Below, piece by piece: positions 1 to 8,611 of a stretch of 64,000 bases of DNA. The stretch lies in assembly GCF_004310665.1 (NCBI RefSeq), contig NZ_SIXF01000013.1, forward strand, positions 1 to 64,000. The letters run 5' to 3'. Every line of letters begins with the position of its first letter. The stretch's first letter is position 1. The position numbers were made by a program, and so were the translations under genes. Below the pieces are notes generated by a model. The model saw only the letters and a program-made list of their open reading frames with translations. It did no database searches and was not told where the DNA came from. The stretch is from Pedobacter kyonggii (GTDB lineage: Bacteria; Bacteroidota; Bacteroidia; Sphingobacteriales; Sphingobacteriaceae).

Positions 1-50
1 TAAAGCTGGCGACAGCACAGTCGAGTAGTACTAATCATCCGAAGCTTTCA
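1..50 (+). rRNA. 23S rRNA, 3' tail only
   Basis: The first 50 bases carry the conserved 3' end of Bacteroidota large-subunit rRNA (the GTACTAATCATCCGAAGC stretch). They lie directly upstream of two 5S genes, as expected for the end of an rrn operon. The rest of the 23S gene is outside the window. The exact mature 3' end is my estimate. Confidence 0.85.
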
Positions 51-137
51 AAGCAAACAGACTGTTGTTTGTTCTTCTAACATAACTTCTTTCAATAATA
101 TGTCATTTAAGCTCGAGATAGCTTATCTAAAGAAATT

Positions 138-247
<110 letters not shown>

Positions 248-255
248 TCTTAAAA

Positions 256-287
256 GAAACCCCTTGACGGTAAGTCGAGGGGTTTTC
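256..287 (+). terminator. terminator after first 5S rRNA
   Basis: AAACCCCTTGAC pairs with GTCGAGGGGTTTT to give a GC-rich stem followed by a T-rich run. It lies about 10 bases downstream of the first 5S gene, so it may end part of rrn transcription before the second 5S copy. Confidence 0.85.
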
Positions 288-356
288 TTGTTATATACAG
301 GGCCTTATGTTTTAAGGTCGCATAGTTTGAAATATTAAAATCGATATAAAAATATT

Positions 357-466
<110 letters not shown>

Positions 467-474
467 TCTTAAAA

Positions 475-509
475 GAACCCCCTTGACAGTAACGTCGTGG
501 GGGTTTCTT
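475..509 (+). terminator. terminator after second 5S rRNA
   Basis: AACCCCCTTGAC pairs with GTCGTGGGGGTTT, followed by a T-rich tail. It is the counterpart of the terminator after the first 5S gene but its stem sequence differs, so only the 5S genes and their immediate flanks are conserved. Confidence 0.85.
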
Positions 510-1064
510 CGTTTAAAAGCATTTTATTGCCATGCCTATCTTGTTTTCACCATTAAGGAGTTAAGAAAAGTTAAGGCAACGTTCCCGCAGATTACGCTGA
601 TTTGCGCAAACCTGCTTCCTCTTCAGTTTATACCTCCCGACCCAGCTCAATAGCCCTGATGGCAGCGGAAATCCCTTTTGGGCTGAGGAAATTGTTTACT
701 CCAACGGTTCCAAAAAGGATTGCAGTGTACAGCAGGACGGAACCCAACCTATATGCTACTGCCATGGCGCTCCAGATCATCAAAAAATTAATCTTCTGGA
801 TTATGCTTAACAAATAAGTTAAACGCCAGATTAAGAGCATGTTCCTTCACAACGAAGGACAGCTAAGAAATTATTTAACTCTACCATTCTTAATGCTCTT
901 AATTTCTTAATGGTAAAAGGACCTCGATTATTGCCAAACATTTAAGGATTAGTCTACTCGTAAAGTAGCTGCTCTAAATTGATTATTATACTCTTGTTAA
1001 AAAATGTAAAATCTTTCAGCCTCAAGGTAATAAAACCGTATTATTGTAATATTACGTACATATT
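510..1064. other. intergenic region with hairpins, no gene seen
   Basis: No convincing coding sequence. It contains a long imperfect hairpin element (652-745, listed separately), a small perfect hairpin at 843-859 (TCCTTC / GAAGGA) and an inverted repeat at 882-915 (TACCATT / AATGGTA). The short open frames here overlap the hairpin element on both strands and are probably chance. Confidence 0.6.
652..745 (+). repeat. intergenic GCAGCGG-type hairpin element, copy 1
   Basis: The left arm (GCCCTGATGGCAGCGG, then AAATCCCTTTTGG) can pair imperfectly with the right arm (CCAAAAAGGATT, then GCAGTGTACAGCAGGA). Two further copies with the same layout occur near 2891 and 30789. I remember similar elements between genes in many Bacteroidota genomes, but this could not be checked here. 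The function is unknown; it may be a transcribed structured RNA or a mobile hairpin repeat. Confidence 0.55.
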
Positions 1065-2837
1065 ATGATGATGAATGTGAACCTTAAGAAATTAACTTTT
1101 CTTGCTTTTGTTTTGTGTATAAATTTTAGCGTTTTTGCTCAAAGTAAGAATGTACAACTCCCTGCAAATTGGTTTAACCTCGATTTATTGGAGAACGGAT
1201 ATTTTGGTATCAGTACGGAGAAAGCTTATCGTGAACTTTTAAAAGATAAAAAACCTAAGCAAAATATTATTGTAGCGGTAATAGATGGCGGTGTAGATAC
1301 CAAGCACCCTGATTTGCAACATGTTTTATGGACGAATAAAAAAGAAATCCCTGGCAATGGAATAGACGATGACGGCAATGGTTATATTGATGATATTCAT
1401 GGCTGGAATTTTATAGGTTCAAAAAAGGGTAACCTTGAGTTTGATAATTTAGAATTGGTACGTTTATTAAGGCTTTATACACCTAAATATCAATCAACAA
1501 CAAATTTGACACCTTTAGACAGTACGCAAAAAGAAGAATTTAAACTGTATAAGAAGATGGTTGGCGATTTTGGTAAAAAATATGAAGATGCCAGCAATAC
1601 CTTTTCAGTTCTGATTGCCATTAACAAAGTTTTGGATTCTGTAGCCAAGATCAATAAAAAGGAAATCCCGACGATGGAGGATGTCGACCAATATAAAGCT
1701 GATGATGAAACTGAAGAGCAGGTTAAAACAATCATCAGAAAGGGGGCTAAAGAAGACGGTAGTTTTGAGAAGTTTTATAAGAGTATAAAAGAGGGATATA
1801 AGCAATACGATGCGATGCTGAAGTACAACTTAAATCCTAAATATGATATGCGTGCAGAACTGGTTGGCGATGATTACAGCAATCCTTATCAGAAAGATTA
1901 TGGAAACAATGATGTAAAAGGGCCGGATGCTTTTCACGGAACACATGTATCGGGAATTATTGGCGCTGATCGTACAAATTCGGAAGGTATTTTGGGTGTA
2001 GCCAATAATGTAAGTATTATGGCAATTAGGGTGGTACCCACAGGTGATGAGCGGGATAAAGATGTAGCTAATGGCATTAGATACGCGGTTGATAATGGCG
2101 CTAAAGTAATTAACATGAGTTTTGGTAAAAGCTATAAGTGGGATAAAAAAGCAGTAGACTCTGCAGTAAAGTATGCAGAACTTAAAGGTGTATTACTGGT
2201 ACATGCAGCCGGAAACGATAACCAGAATAATGATATTGAAGAGAATTTCCCTAATAAATTTTTTGAAAGTAAAGAGGCTGAGGCTTATAAAGAAGCCAAT
2301 AAAAAGCCTAGCAAACCTGAATTTACCCCACCTAGGCCTATTGCACAAAATAATGGAATGGGCATGAGGTCACCTTATGACCGATCTGCAATAGTAAAGC
2401 CTGCGCCAATCGACTCAGCAAAGTTTAATTTACCCCATGCCAATAATTGGATCGAGGTAGGAGCAAGTGCATACAAAGATGATGATAACCTGAAAGCCGA
2501 TTTCTCTAATTATGGCAAATATAATGTAGATGTTTTTGCCCCTGGATTTTTAATCAAATCAACCATTCCTGATAATAGATACGAAGAAGCTGATGGAACG
2601 AGTATGGCCTCGCCTGTTGTAGCTGGCTTGGCGGCATTAATTTTAAGCTATTACCCAGATTTAAAACCAGCGCAAGTAAGAGAGATTATCATGAAATCTG
2701 TTTCGAAAGTAGCACACAAGGTGAAATATAAAAATGAAAGAGGTGAGAATGTTAGAAGGCCTTTTAGTGAAATATGTGTTAGCGGAGGAGTTGTTAATGC
2801 CTACAATGCGCTTAAATTAGCCGAAACGTATAAATAA
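1065..2837 (+). CDS. secreted S8 (subtilisin-like) serine protease
   Basis: The protein has 590 residues and begins with a signal peptide (to about residue 26, ending VFAQ), so it is exported. The subtilase triad is visible: Asp74 in VIDGGVD, His291 in FHGTHVSG and Ser513 in GTSMASPVVAG. Between Asp and His there is an insertion of about 200 charged residues, much longer than in minimal subtilisins. There is no obvious pro-domain and no C-terminal sorting domain, so it may stay periplasmic or be anchored by other means. It stands alone: rRNA genes lie upstream and a convergent polysaccharide gene set downstream. The start has alternatives at codons 2 and 3 (MMM). The family call is secure; the substrate is unknown. 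Confidence 0.92.
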   Translation: MMMNVNLKKLTFLAFVLCINFSVFAQSKNVQLPANWFNLDLLENGYFGISTEKAYRELLKDKKPKQNIIVAVIDGGVDTKHPDLQHVLWTNKKEIPGNGIDDDGNGYIDDIHGWNFIGSKKGNLEFDNLELVRLLRLYTPKYQSTTNLTPLDSTQKEEFKLYKKMVGDFGKKYEDASNTFSVLIAINKVLDSVAKINKKEIPTMEDVDQYKADDETEEQVKTIIRKGAKEDGSFEKFYKSIKEGYKQYDAMLKYNLNPKYDMRAELVGDDYSNPYQKDYGNNDVKGPDAFHGTHVSGIIGADRTNSEGILGVANNVSIMAIRVVPTGDERDKDVANGIRYAVDNGAKVINMSFGKSYKWDKKAVDSAVKYAELKGVLLVHAAGNDNQNNDIEENFPNKFFESKEAEAYKEANKKPSKPEFTPPRPIAQNNGMGMRSPYDRSAIVKPAPIDSAKFNLPHANNWIEVGASAYKDDDNLKADFSNYGKYNVDVFAPGFLIKSTIPDNRYEEADGTSMASPVVAGLAALILSYYPDLKPAQVREIIMKSVSKVAHKVKYKNERGENVRRPFSEICVSGGVVNAYNALKLAETYK

Positions 2838-2890
2838 TTTGATTTTCGATCTTTTTTTAAAGCACAAGTTCATTACAGCTATTAAGGTTT

Positions 2891-2950
2891 GTTCCCGTTT
2901 TCCGCTGTATCCCTTCGCTGCGCTTTCGGGGATGTCGCTTCGCCCGGAGC
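2891..2950 (-). repeat. intergenic AGCGG-type hairpin element, copy 2 (inverted)
   Basis: Read on the minus strand, the arms GGGCGAAGCGACATCCCC and GGGATACAGCGGAAAACGGG have the same layout as the element at 652-745. It lies between the protease stop and the convergent deacetylase stop, so it could act at the 3' end of either transcript. The short plus-strand open frame across it is not a credible gene. Confidence 0.5.
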
Positions 2951-3005
2951 TAAGTACTCCTGTAACTGCGCAGATGCTAAACGTAAAAACATATTTATTA
3001 AAAAC

Positions 3006-3785
3006 CTACAAGGCTAGGTTTTTAACAAATTCCTGAAAGGTGCCAAAAGTATAATTTTTAGCTTTCATCCACGAAATAAGATCTTCGGTTCGTTTTGCCA
3101 TTTTTGTACCCGTGTTTTTTCTTACGTAAGCTGGGAAACCGAAGCGATTAAAATCTTCTAAATCGGTAAATTCCCAGGGGTGGAAATAGATATTCAGGTA
3201 TTTATCTTTTTTGTATGTCCAGCTGGCCAATGTTTTGTAAATGCTCAAAGGCAGATTGTGAAAAGATAACCAGAATAGCGGAAACCTAATTAACGGGCTT
3301 ACCGAAGCTGGGATCTGCAATACATTATTCTTGATGAAATGTGTTCTGGAGACATTAAAATTGTTATACCGCCCTGGTAAATAGGTTGGATTAATGGACG
3401 TATTATAAGTATATCCAGCTTTTTCAATTTCCTTTTCGTCAACGGGCATCATTCTCGCCATGCGGTAGCCTATAATTTCTTTGCCAGAGAGTTCTTCTAA
3501 TTTTAGTTTGGATTGGAGAAGGTGTTCGGGTTTAAAATCAGAATGATAATAGCCATGCGAGGCAAGTTCGTGCCCCGTTTCGGTAATCCTTTTAATCAGA
3601 TCGGGAGTATTTTCGGCAAAAGTAACCGTACAAAAAAAAGTAGCTTTTACCTCATATTTATCCAAAATATCCAAAATGGTAATAGTGCCAGCCCTCGAAA
3701 TGGCAATCTGATCTTCGAAAGAAATATCTTTTCCATATTCAAAAGGCATATCGAACTCTTCGATATCAAAACTTAACAGTACCAT
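3006..3785 (-). CDS. polysaccharide deacetylase (NodB-type)
   Basis: The protein has 259 residues with a NodB-homology fold from the N-terminus: SFDIEEFD (Asp7, catalytic-base position), ATFFCTV and the metal-binding pair His77/His81 in ASHGYYH. The C-terminal part, with FHPWEF, resembles the class of deacetylases found in exopolysaccharide clusters. There is no signal peptide, so it probably acts in the cytoplasm on lipid-linked sugars. It is the last gene of a minus-strand set, one base after the GT2 gene, which suggests that the three genes together build or trim a glycolipid or surface glycan. The exact substrate cannot be told from sequence. Confidence 0.88.
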   Translation of the reverse strand: MVLLSFDIEEFDMPFEYGKDISFEDQIAISRAGTITILDILDKYEVKATFFCTVTFAENTPDLIKRITETGHELASHGYYHSDFKPEHLLQSKLKLEELSGKEIIGYRMARMMPVDEKEIEKAGYTYNTSINPTYLPGRYNNFNVSRTHFIKNNVLQIPASVSPLIRFPLFWLSFHNLPLSIYKTLASWTYKKDKYLNIYFHPWEFTDLEDFNRFGFPAYVRKNTGTKMAKRTEDLISWMKAKNYTFGTFQEFVKNLAL

Positions 3786-3786
3786 T

Positions 3787-4719
3787 TTATTTTTGCTGAA
3801 TATTAGTTGAACGGATAATATAATTAGGACGGTTTTTAGATTGCATGAACATTTTACCTACATATATGCCTATAATACCCAAGATAATGAGTTGTAGCCC
3901 TCCAAAAAAGACGATAGTCATAATTACAGATGCCCAACCAGAAACCTCTACATGGTTTACAAATGCGTAAATAATATAGGGTATGTACAGTACGGAGGCA
4001 AAAGAAAGGATGAAGCCCAGGTATACTGCAGAATATAATGGTTTTATACTGAAAGAGGTAACGCCATGTAAGGCCAGCCTTAACATCTTTTTAAAGGTAT
4101 ACTTGCTATTCCCCGAAAAACGTGCTGCAGGATTGTAACGAATGGCAAACTGCTTAAAACCAAGCCACTTTACCAAACCACGTAAAAAGGGCTCGTTTTC
4201 GTGAAAATTCCTAAAAACACTAACAACCTTTTGATCGAGTAAGCGGAAATCGGCTGCTCCTGGTTCTAGATCAATATCCGATAGCCAGTTTAAGGTTTTA
4301 TAAAATAGGTTTGATGAACTTCTTTTTCCTTTTGATAAATTTTTATCTTCTTCTCTGATAGTGTATACCACTTCAAAACCTTCCTGCCATTTCTGTAGCA
4401 TTTGCGGAATCAACTCCGGAGGATGTTGCATATCGCAATCCATAGAAATTACACAATCGCCAAAAGCATGGTCCATGCCCGCTTTAACCGCCAGTTGATG
4501 ACCAAAGTTTTTAGAAAACTCGAGGAAAAATATATTATCTGCTGTTGAAGCATAATCCTTTATCTTTTCGAGCGTATGATCGGCACTTCCATCATCAACC
4601 AAGATAATTTCATAATCGTAATTGATGGTCGAAAAAACTTTTTTAATACTTTCGGCTATTACAAAAATATTATCGGCTTCGTTGTAAGCAGGTATTACTA
4701 TAGAAACTAATTTATTCAT
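3787..4719 (-). CDS. glycosyltransferase family 2, GtrB/DPM-like with two C-terminal membrane helices
   Basis: The protein has 310 residues. The N-terminal GT-A domain begins VSIVIPAYNEADN and has the DCDMQHPPEL acidic motif for nucleotide-sugar binding. Two hydrophobic segments near residues 225-290 end the protein, as in GtrB/DPM1-type enzymes that move a sugar from UDP- or GDP-sugar to polyprenyl phosphate. Its start overlaps the stop of the upstream membrane protein by four bases (ATGA), a sign of translational coupling. The likely role is to supply a polyprenyl-phosphate sugar to that neighbour for periplasmic transfer. The family is firm; donor and acceptor are inferred. Confidence 0.9.
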   Translation of the reverse strand: MNKLVSIVIPAYNEADNIFVIAESIKKVFSTINYDYEIILVDDGSADHTLEKIKDYASTADNIFFLEFSKNFGHQLAVKAGMDHAFGDCVISMDCDMQHPPELIPQMLQKWQEGFEVVYTIREEDKNLSKGKRSSSNLFYKTLNWLSDIDLEPGAADFRLLDQKVVSVFRNFHENEPFLRGLVKWLGFKQFAIRYNPAARFSGNSKYTFKKMLRLALHGVTSFSIKPLYSAVYLGFILSFASVLYIPYIIYAFVNHVEVSGWASVIMTIVFFGGLQLIILGIIGIYVGKMFMQSKNRPNYIIRSTNIQQK

Positions 4720-5900
4720 TTATCGGCAATCAGATAAGACTCAAAATCTTCTTTCATCATTTGATAAATTATGGTTAGCCAAATGATAACGCAAGGTAGG
4801 GCTTTAAGCGAATATAGACGAATAAATTCTTTAACCGGCCTTGGGAAAATATCAGTTGGCGATAGGCTGGTTAATATAAATGCAAAAATAAATAAGGCTA
4901 TTATCCATCCTTTTTTCGGGCTTTGCTGCACCGTAAACCAAATGGCAACGCCTGCAAAAGCGATAATATAGGTTGGCGATTCAGAACCGCTGCTAAATAT
5001 AACTGTAAAAATAAGTGTCGATGCCAATAACATTAACCTAAAGCCGAGGTGTTTATATTGCTTAATCCGTAAATAGGGCAAACCAAATAGTACAAGACCA
5101 GCCAATAAAAACGGCGCATTTGGAATGTTAATGTTTCCTGTTGCTCTTCTTACCATTCCCATTAAAGAAATATCCTGAAATGAAGTTAACGATGCATTCA
5201 AGTCATTTTTATGGGCGAGGGAATGATACCAATCTGTATAAGACTGGATAACGAAGGCCGGTGATGAAATAACCATTGGTAAAGCGAACAGTACTGCAAA
5301 AGCAATTAAGCCGCCTATAATAAATTTTAGCTTATTTTTAGTGAAGAAGAAAAATGCCAATCCAACAATTCCGTAAAGTTTAACTAATGTACCGAAAGCA
5401 ATAAAAAAAGCCGATTGTAATTCTTTCTTTTTAATCAGGTAAGAGAAACTGAGCAATATTAGTCCCGTTAATGCGATGTTAAACTGAAAACTGAAGAGCG
5501 CAGTTAAGGCTTCGTGTGCACAGATCCAGGCAATAATAGTGCGTTTGTTTAACGATATAGGGAGACTATAAATTCCCCAAAGCAAGATTAATACATTGGC
5601 CACATTCCAAAGCACAGCACCTAAACCATCGGGCAACAGTGCAAAAGGAGCAATAAAGATTGAAAATAAAGGCCCATAGTGGTTACTATCTAAATATTCT
5701 GGATAGTTATTGTATAAATTTTGCAGATCTACAGTATGCCAGTATACATATTTGAAAATCAGATAATTATTGTAAGAATGATGGTGGTATTGTTTATAAC
5801 CCGCTACAATTGCCAATAGCAGATAAATGGCAATTACGCATTCCTTTTTTAATAGAAATGAGAATAGGTTGTTAAGATTAGCGTTTTTTGAGTTGCTCAT
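4716..5900 (-). CDS. multi-pass membrane glycosyltransferase, GT87/DUF2029-like
   Basis: The protein has 394 residues with about ten predicted membrane segments. The first loop has acidic and aromatic residues (the DSNHYGPLFS stretch after the first helix), as in GT-C enzymes that use polyprenyl-phosphate sugars on the periplasmic side. It is the first gene of the minus-strand trio and overlaps the GT2 gene by four bases. GT2 plus GT-C is a common donor-synthase/transferase pairing. Sequence similarity within GT87-like proteins is weak, so the sugar and acceptor are open. Confidence 0.75.
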   Translation of the reverse strand: MSNSKNANLNNLFSFLLKKECVIAIYLLLAIVAGYKQYHHHSYNNYLIFKYVYWHTVDLQNLYNNYPEYLDSNHYGPLFSIFIAPFALLPDGLGAVLWNVANVLILLWGIYSLPISLNKRTIIAWICAHEALTALFSFQFNIALTGLILLSFSYLIKKKELQSAFFIAFGTLVKLYGIVGLAFFFFTKNKLKFIIGGLIAFAVLFALPMVISSPAFVIQSYTDWYHSLAHKNDLNASLTSFQDISLMGMVRRATGNINIPNAPFLLAGLVLFGLPYLRIKQYKHLGFRLMLLASTLIFTVIFSSGSESPTYIIAFAGVAIWFTVQQSPKKGWIIALFIFAFILTSLSPTDIFPRPVKEFIRLYSLKALPCVIIWLTIIYQMMKEDFESYLIADK

Positions 5901-6375
5901 TATGATTTAGTGCCGCAATATAACCATTTTAACAGTTTGCATAATCATTTACATAGTAGGTGTGTTTTATTGGTTTGGTTATTAGGTGTTTATGTGTGCA
6001 TATTTTGGATAGGTACTGGGATGGACTAAAATTATGAATTATGATGGAGAGCCGTTATAATTGCACAATAATTGGATATCTGGTGAGCGTCTTTTAGGGA
6101 TGATAGCGCATATCATTACAAGGGCGTTCCTGCCCTTGTACTTGATTTAATTATGAATATTTTCGAGAACGTTAAGTTATTTTCTTTCATTTAATTCTAA
6201 CTTAATTTCCAATTAATACACCTAACTTACTTTTGAATCATAAATATTTGGTTGGTATTTATAAGGTTTAGTTGATTAGTACGGGCTATGATGTTTTCAT
6301 CGTCGCTTTTTTCATATATTATCAATCATTTTTCATCCCTTATTTAGCGATTAAAATAACTCCCATATCGCCTCA

Positions 6376-6416
6376 TTTATTTAAAAATTACTGAATTTGA
6401 GTAATTTTTAAATAAA
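6376..6416. repeat. perfect 17-bp inverted repeat with 7-base loop
   Basis: The arm at 6376-6392 (TTTATTTAAAAATTACT) is the exact reverse complement of 6400-6416, around the loop GAATTTG. The AT content is high, but a perfect 17-bp match is beyond chance for this spacing. It lies about 275 bases upstream of the ECF sigma gene. It may be a terminator-like structure, an operator or a small mobile hairpin. Confidence 0.6.
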
Positions 6417-6627
6417 ACTTAATAGTTTTAATGCGGAAGTGCTGTTTTTTTAGGAGCTTATTGTCAAATTGCATCCTAATTAGCAGAAATAAGCAGATTT
6501 TTTTGTAGTCTTACCAAAAATTATAGATTAGGACCGAAGATATGATTTTTAACCATTGTAGGCTTGGAACTAATTTTTTAGTGCCCTATGAGTTTTTTAA
6601 AATTCAACGTTATTTAATGGAAAAGAC

Positions 6628-6646
6628 GTTTTTGCAGTGCAAAAAC
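6628..6646. promoter_or_regulatory. 19-bp palindrome upstream of ECF sigma gene
   Basis: GTTTTTGCA-G-TGCAAAAAC is perfectly symmetric about one base and lies 46 bases before the ATG of the ECF sigma gene at 6693. Its position and symmetry fit a dimeric repressor or activator site near the promoter. The binding protein is not identifiable from the window. Confidence 0.4.
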
Positions 6647-6692
6647 ACTTCATCAACCAAGAAAACCTGCTTTGAAAATATTATATTAGTAT

Positions 6693-7289
6693 ATGCAAAA
6701 TAAGGAATTGGGAGAGGAACGAGATTTAATACTCAAAATAGCTGTTGGCGATCAACAGGCCTTTCGCTTGATCTTTGATGCTTATAAAAATAAGGTTTTT
6801 TCTTACGCCAACCGCTACCTGAAATCTAAAGAAAGAGCTGAAGAGGTAGTTCAGGAAACCTTCCTTAAAATTTGGTTAAAAAGGGAAAATCTGAATGCCA
6901 TTGAAAACTTTGGTGGATACATTCGGAGAATTGCCGTTAACCTTACTTTAGACTTGCTTAGGGTTATTGCCGCTGAAAACAAAACAACAGACTTACAGAA
7001 ATTAGTTTGGAGTGAACAGGACACTGGGACTGAAGATGCCATTATGCGAAAAGATGCGCAAAGCTACGTTGATCAATTACTGGCTAAACTACCCAAACAG
7101 CAAGGATTGGTTTACCGGATGTGCCATATTGAAGGTATGAAACAAAAAGAAGTTGCAGAAATACTTCATATTGCACCCGCTACTGTTAAGGTTCATTTAA
7201 GAGAAGCCCTAAAAACATTACGCACCTTGGTTGGTGAAAATAATACTATACCATTCATCTCTTTCGTTTTTCTGGAGCTATTAAAATAA
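6693..7289 (+). CDS. ECF RNA polymerase sigma factor
   Basis: The protein has 198 residues with sigma region 2 at about residues 25-90 (AEEVVQETFLKIWLKR) and region 4 at about 130-180, with the helix-turn-helix KQKEVAEILHIAPATVKVHL. It lacks regions 1 and 3, as ECF factors do. The C-terminus ends in a hydrophobic tail (IPFISFVFLELLK), often seen in Bacteroidota ECF factors. It is followed by a FecR-type anti-sigma gene and a SusC receptor with an STN domain, the standard order for cell-surface signalling. It probably directs transcription of the downstream receptor operon once the anti-sigma lets go. Confidence 0.95.
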   Translation: MQNKELGEERDLILKIAVGDQQAFRLIFDAYKNKVFSYANRYLKSKERAEEVVQETFLKIWLKRENLNAIENFGGYIRRIAVNLTLDLLRVIAAENKTTDLQKLVWSEQDTGTEDAIMRKDAQSYVDQLLAKLPKQQGLVYRMCHIEGMKQKEVAEILHIAPATVKVHLREALKTLRTLVGENNTIPFISFVFLELLK

Positions 7290-7439
7290 GCGCTCCATCA
7301 ATTCTGCAGGATTTTGCTAAGATTTCTTAGTATCAGGTTGTTTTTTTAAAAAAAAAATTTTTTGACTACCCCTTTTTGTGTTTCACAAACGTCAACTATT
7401 AAAACGAACAAAATAATATCTTTTCTATATCGCCATTGT

Positions 7440-8432
7440 ATGAAAAATGAAGAAATAAGTGAACTTCTGGAGAAGTATGCTCAAAATACTATATCAGAAG
7501 AAGAAAAGAGCGTTTTATTTAATCATCTTAACGCCTCAAGTAATGTTGAATTTGAAAAACGCTTAATGGAAAATGATTGGGATTTATTTCAATCTGAAGA
7601 AACTATAGCAGAAAGTAAGGCCAATAAAATTTTTAATGAAATTGTTCGCGCCGAAGAAAAGAAGTCTTTTAAATTAAATTTTGCTTGGATAGGCTGGGCT
7701 GCTGTGCTATTGATTGCAGGTTTTTCTACTTTTTATTTTTTAAAACCTGCAACGCAAAAAATAACCGCTAAAGCCAATGTAGCAGTTGTTAATGTAGTAG
7801 CACAAACGGAGCATAAAAAAATAGTATTACCGGATGGGAGTACAGTGATATTAAATAATGGAGCGGTTTTGCTGTATCCCCAACATTTTGATGGTAAAAC
7901 CAGAGAAGTTACACTTAAAGGGGAAGGATATTTTGATATTGTTCATGATTCGGCCAAGCCCTTTATCGTTTATGCAGGAAAAGTTAAAACAACTGTTTTG
8001 GGTACCGCTTTCAATATTAAAGCCGTTGATGGACAGAAGGTTGTGATAACGGTAACCCGCGGAAAAGTAAGTGTGCAAGATCATCAAAAGCTTTTAGGGG
8101 TACTTACACCTAATCAACAGCTAACCTTTGATGAGAAAAGAAAAATGCCAAGCCTGGCCAAAGTGATATCGCAGGAAATTGTAGACTGGCAGGCAAAAGA
8201 TATTTTCTTTGAAGATATTACCATGAAAGATGCCATTGAAGTATTGGCTAAACGCTTCGGAACCAAAATTACTTTTGTGGATGATAGCGGTAAAAACTGC
8301 CGCTTTACCACAACTTTTCAGAAAGGAGAAAGTTTAGATGAGATTTTGCAGGTAATTACATCCTTTAATAATGCAGCATACGTAACCAAAGCCAACGAGA
8401 TTTTAATTTCGGGCAAGGATTGCAATAATTAA
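7440..8432 (+). CDS. FecR-type anti-sigma factor
   Basis: The protein has 330 residues from the ATG at 7440; the reading frame is open further upstream to a TTG at 7362, but the ATG gives the usual family N-terminus. The N-terminal cytoplasmic part should bind the sigma factor. One membrane helix lies at about residues 80-100 (WIGWAAVLLIAGFSTFYFL). The periplasmic FecR domain follows (LPDGSTVILNNGAVLLYP), then a C-terminal DUF4974-like part near residues 255-325. In this family the periplasmic part senses the receptor's STN domain. The stop lies 179 bases before the SusC start, with an unusual leader between them. Confidence 0.93.
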   Translation: MKNEEISELLEKYAQNTISEEEKSVLFNHLNASSNVEFEKRLMENDWDLFQSEETIAESKANKIFNEIVRAEEKKSFKLNFAWIGWAAVLLIAGFSTFYFLKPATQKITAKANVAVVNVVAQTEHKKIVLPDGSTVILNNGAVLLYPQHFDGKTREVTLKGEGYFDIVHDSAKPFIVYAGKVKTTVLGTAFNIKAVDGQKVVITVTRGKVSVQDHQKLLGVLTPNQQLTFDEKRKMPSLAKVISQEIVDWQAKDIFFEDITMKDAIEVLAKRFGTKITFVDDSGKNCRFTTTFQKGESLDEILQVITSFNNAAYVTKANEILISGKDCNN

Positions 8433-8468
8433 ATAATCAATCAACTAAAACCAAACAAACCAAACCAC

Positions 8469-8498
8469 ATGAAAGAACTCTACTATTTCCACCTCTGA
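8469..8498 (+). CDS. possible 9-residue leader peptide upstream of SusC
   Basis: ATG AAA GAA CTC TAC TAT TTC CAC CTC TGA would encode MKELYYFHL. Its stop overlaps the next tiny ORF's start (TGATG). It lies in the 179-base leader between the anti-sigma gene and SusC. Nothing but arrangement supports translation: two coupled mini-ORFs followed by a hairpin just before the receptor. It could equally be chance. Confidence 0.3.
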   Translation: MKELYYFHL

Positions 8499-8536
8499 TG
8501 AAAAAATCTCCCTGTCCTTGCAAGACAGAGAGATAA
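8498..8536 (+). CDS. possible 12-residue second leader peptide, cysteine- and proline-containing
   Basis: The ORF encodes MKKSPCPCKTER. Its start codon overlaps the stop of the preceding 9-residue ORF by one base. Inside it lies an imperfect hairpin (CTCCCTGTC at 8508-8516 against GACAGAGAG at 8524-8532), so translation and folding would compete. It ends 75 bases before the SusC ATG. Candidate attenuator only. Confidence 0.3.
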   Translation: MKKSPCPCKTER

Positions 8537-8544
8537 AATTTGCA

Positions 8545-8568
8545 CTGTTCCAGCTGGAATTGGAACAG
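8545..8568 (+). promoter_or_regulatory. hairpin in the SusC leader
   Basis: CTGTTCCA at 8545-8552 is a perfect inverted match to TGGAACAG at 8561-8568, with an 8-base loop. It ends 43 bases upstream of the SusC start and follows two tiny ORFs. There is no T-run after it, so it is unlikely to be a plain terminator; an RNA-level control element is possible. Confidence 0.4.
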
Positions 8569-8611
8569 CATGTATTAAACAATTTAGGCATCATTTAAAA
8601 CATTTAAAATT

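Larger units (their letters stand above)
5901..6692. other. long AT-rich intergenic region with three perfect inverted repeats
   Basis: About 790 bases with no credible gene, between the divergent starts of the glycosyltransferase trio and an ECF sigma gene. It holds a 9-bp stem hairpin at 6117-6140 (TACAAGGGC / GCCCTTGTA), a 17-bp-arm hairpin at 6376-6416 and a 19-bp palindrome at 6628-6646, the last two listed separately. The promoters for both directions must lie here, but I cannot place them confidently. Confidence 0.6.

Noticed and set aside
628..840. 70-codon minus-strand ORF
   Set aside because: It is a read-through of the AGCGG-type hairpin element; residues such as AAIRAIELG come from the repeat arms.
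2839..3036. 65-codon plus-strand ORF
   Set aside because: It begins right after the protease stop, crosses a hairpin repeat and overlaps the convergent deacetylase; no family features.
7362..7439. Upstream extension of the FecR anti-sigma gene
   Set aside because: The frame is open to a TTG in a poly-A/T tract; the ATG at 7440 gives the normal family N-terminus.
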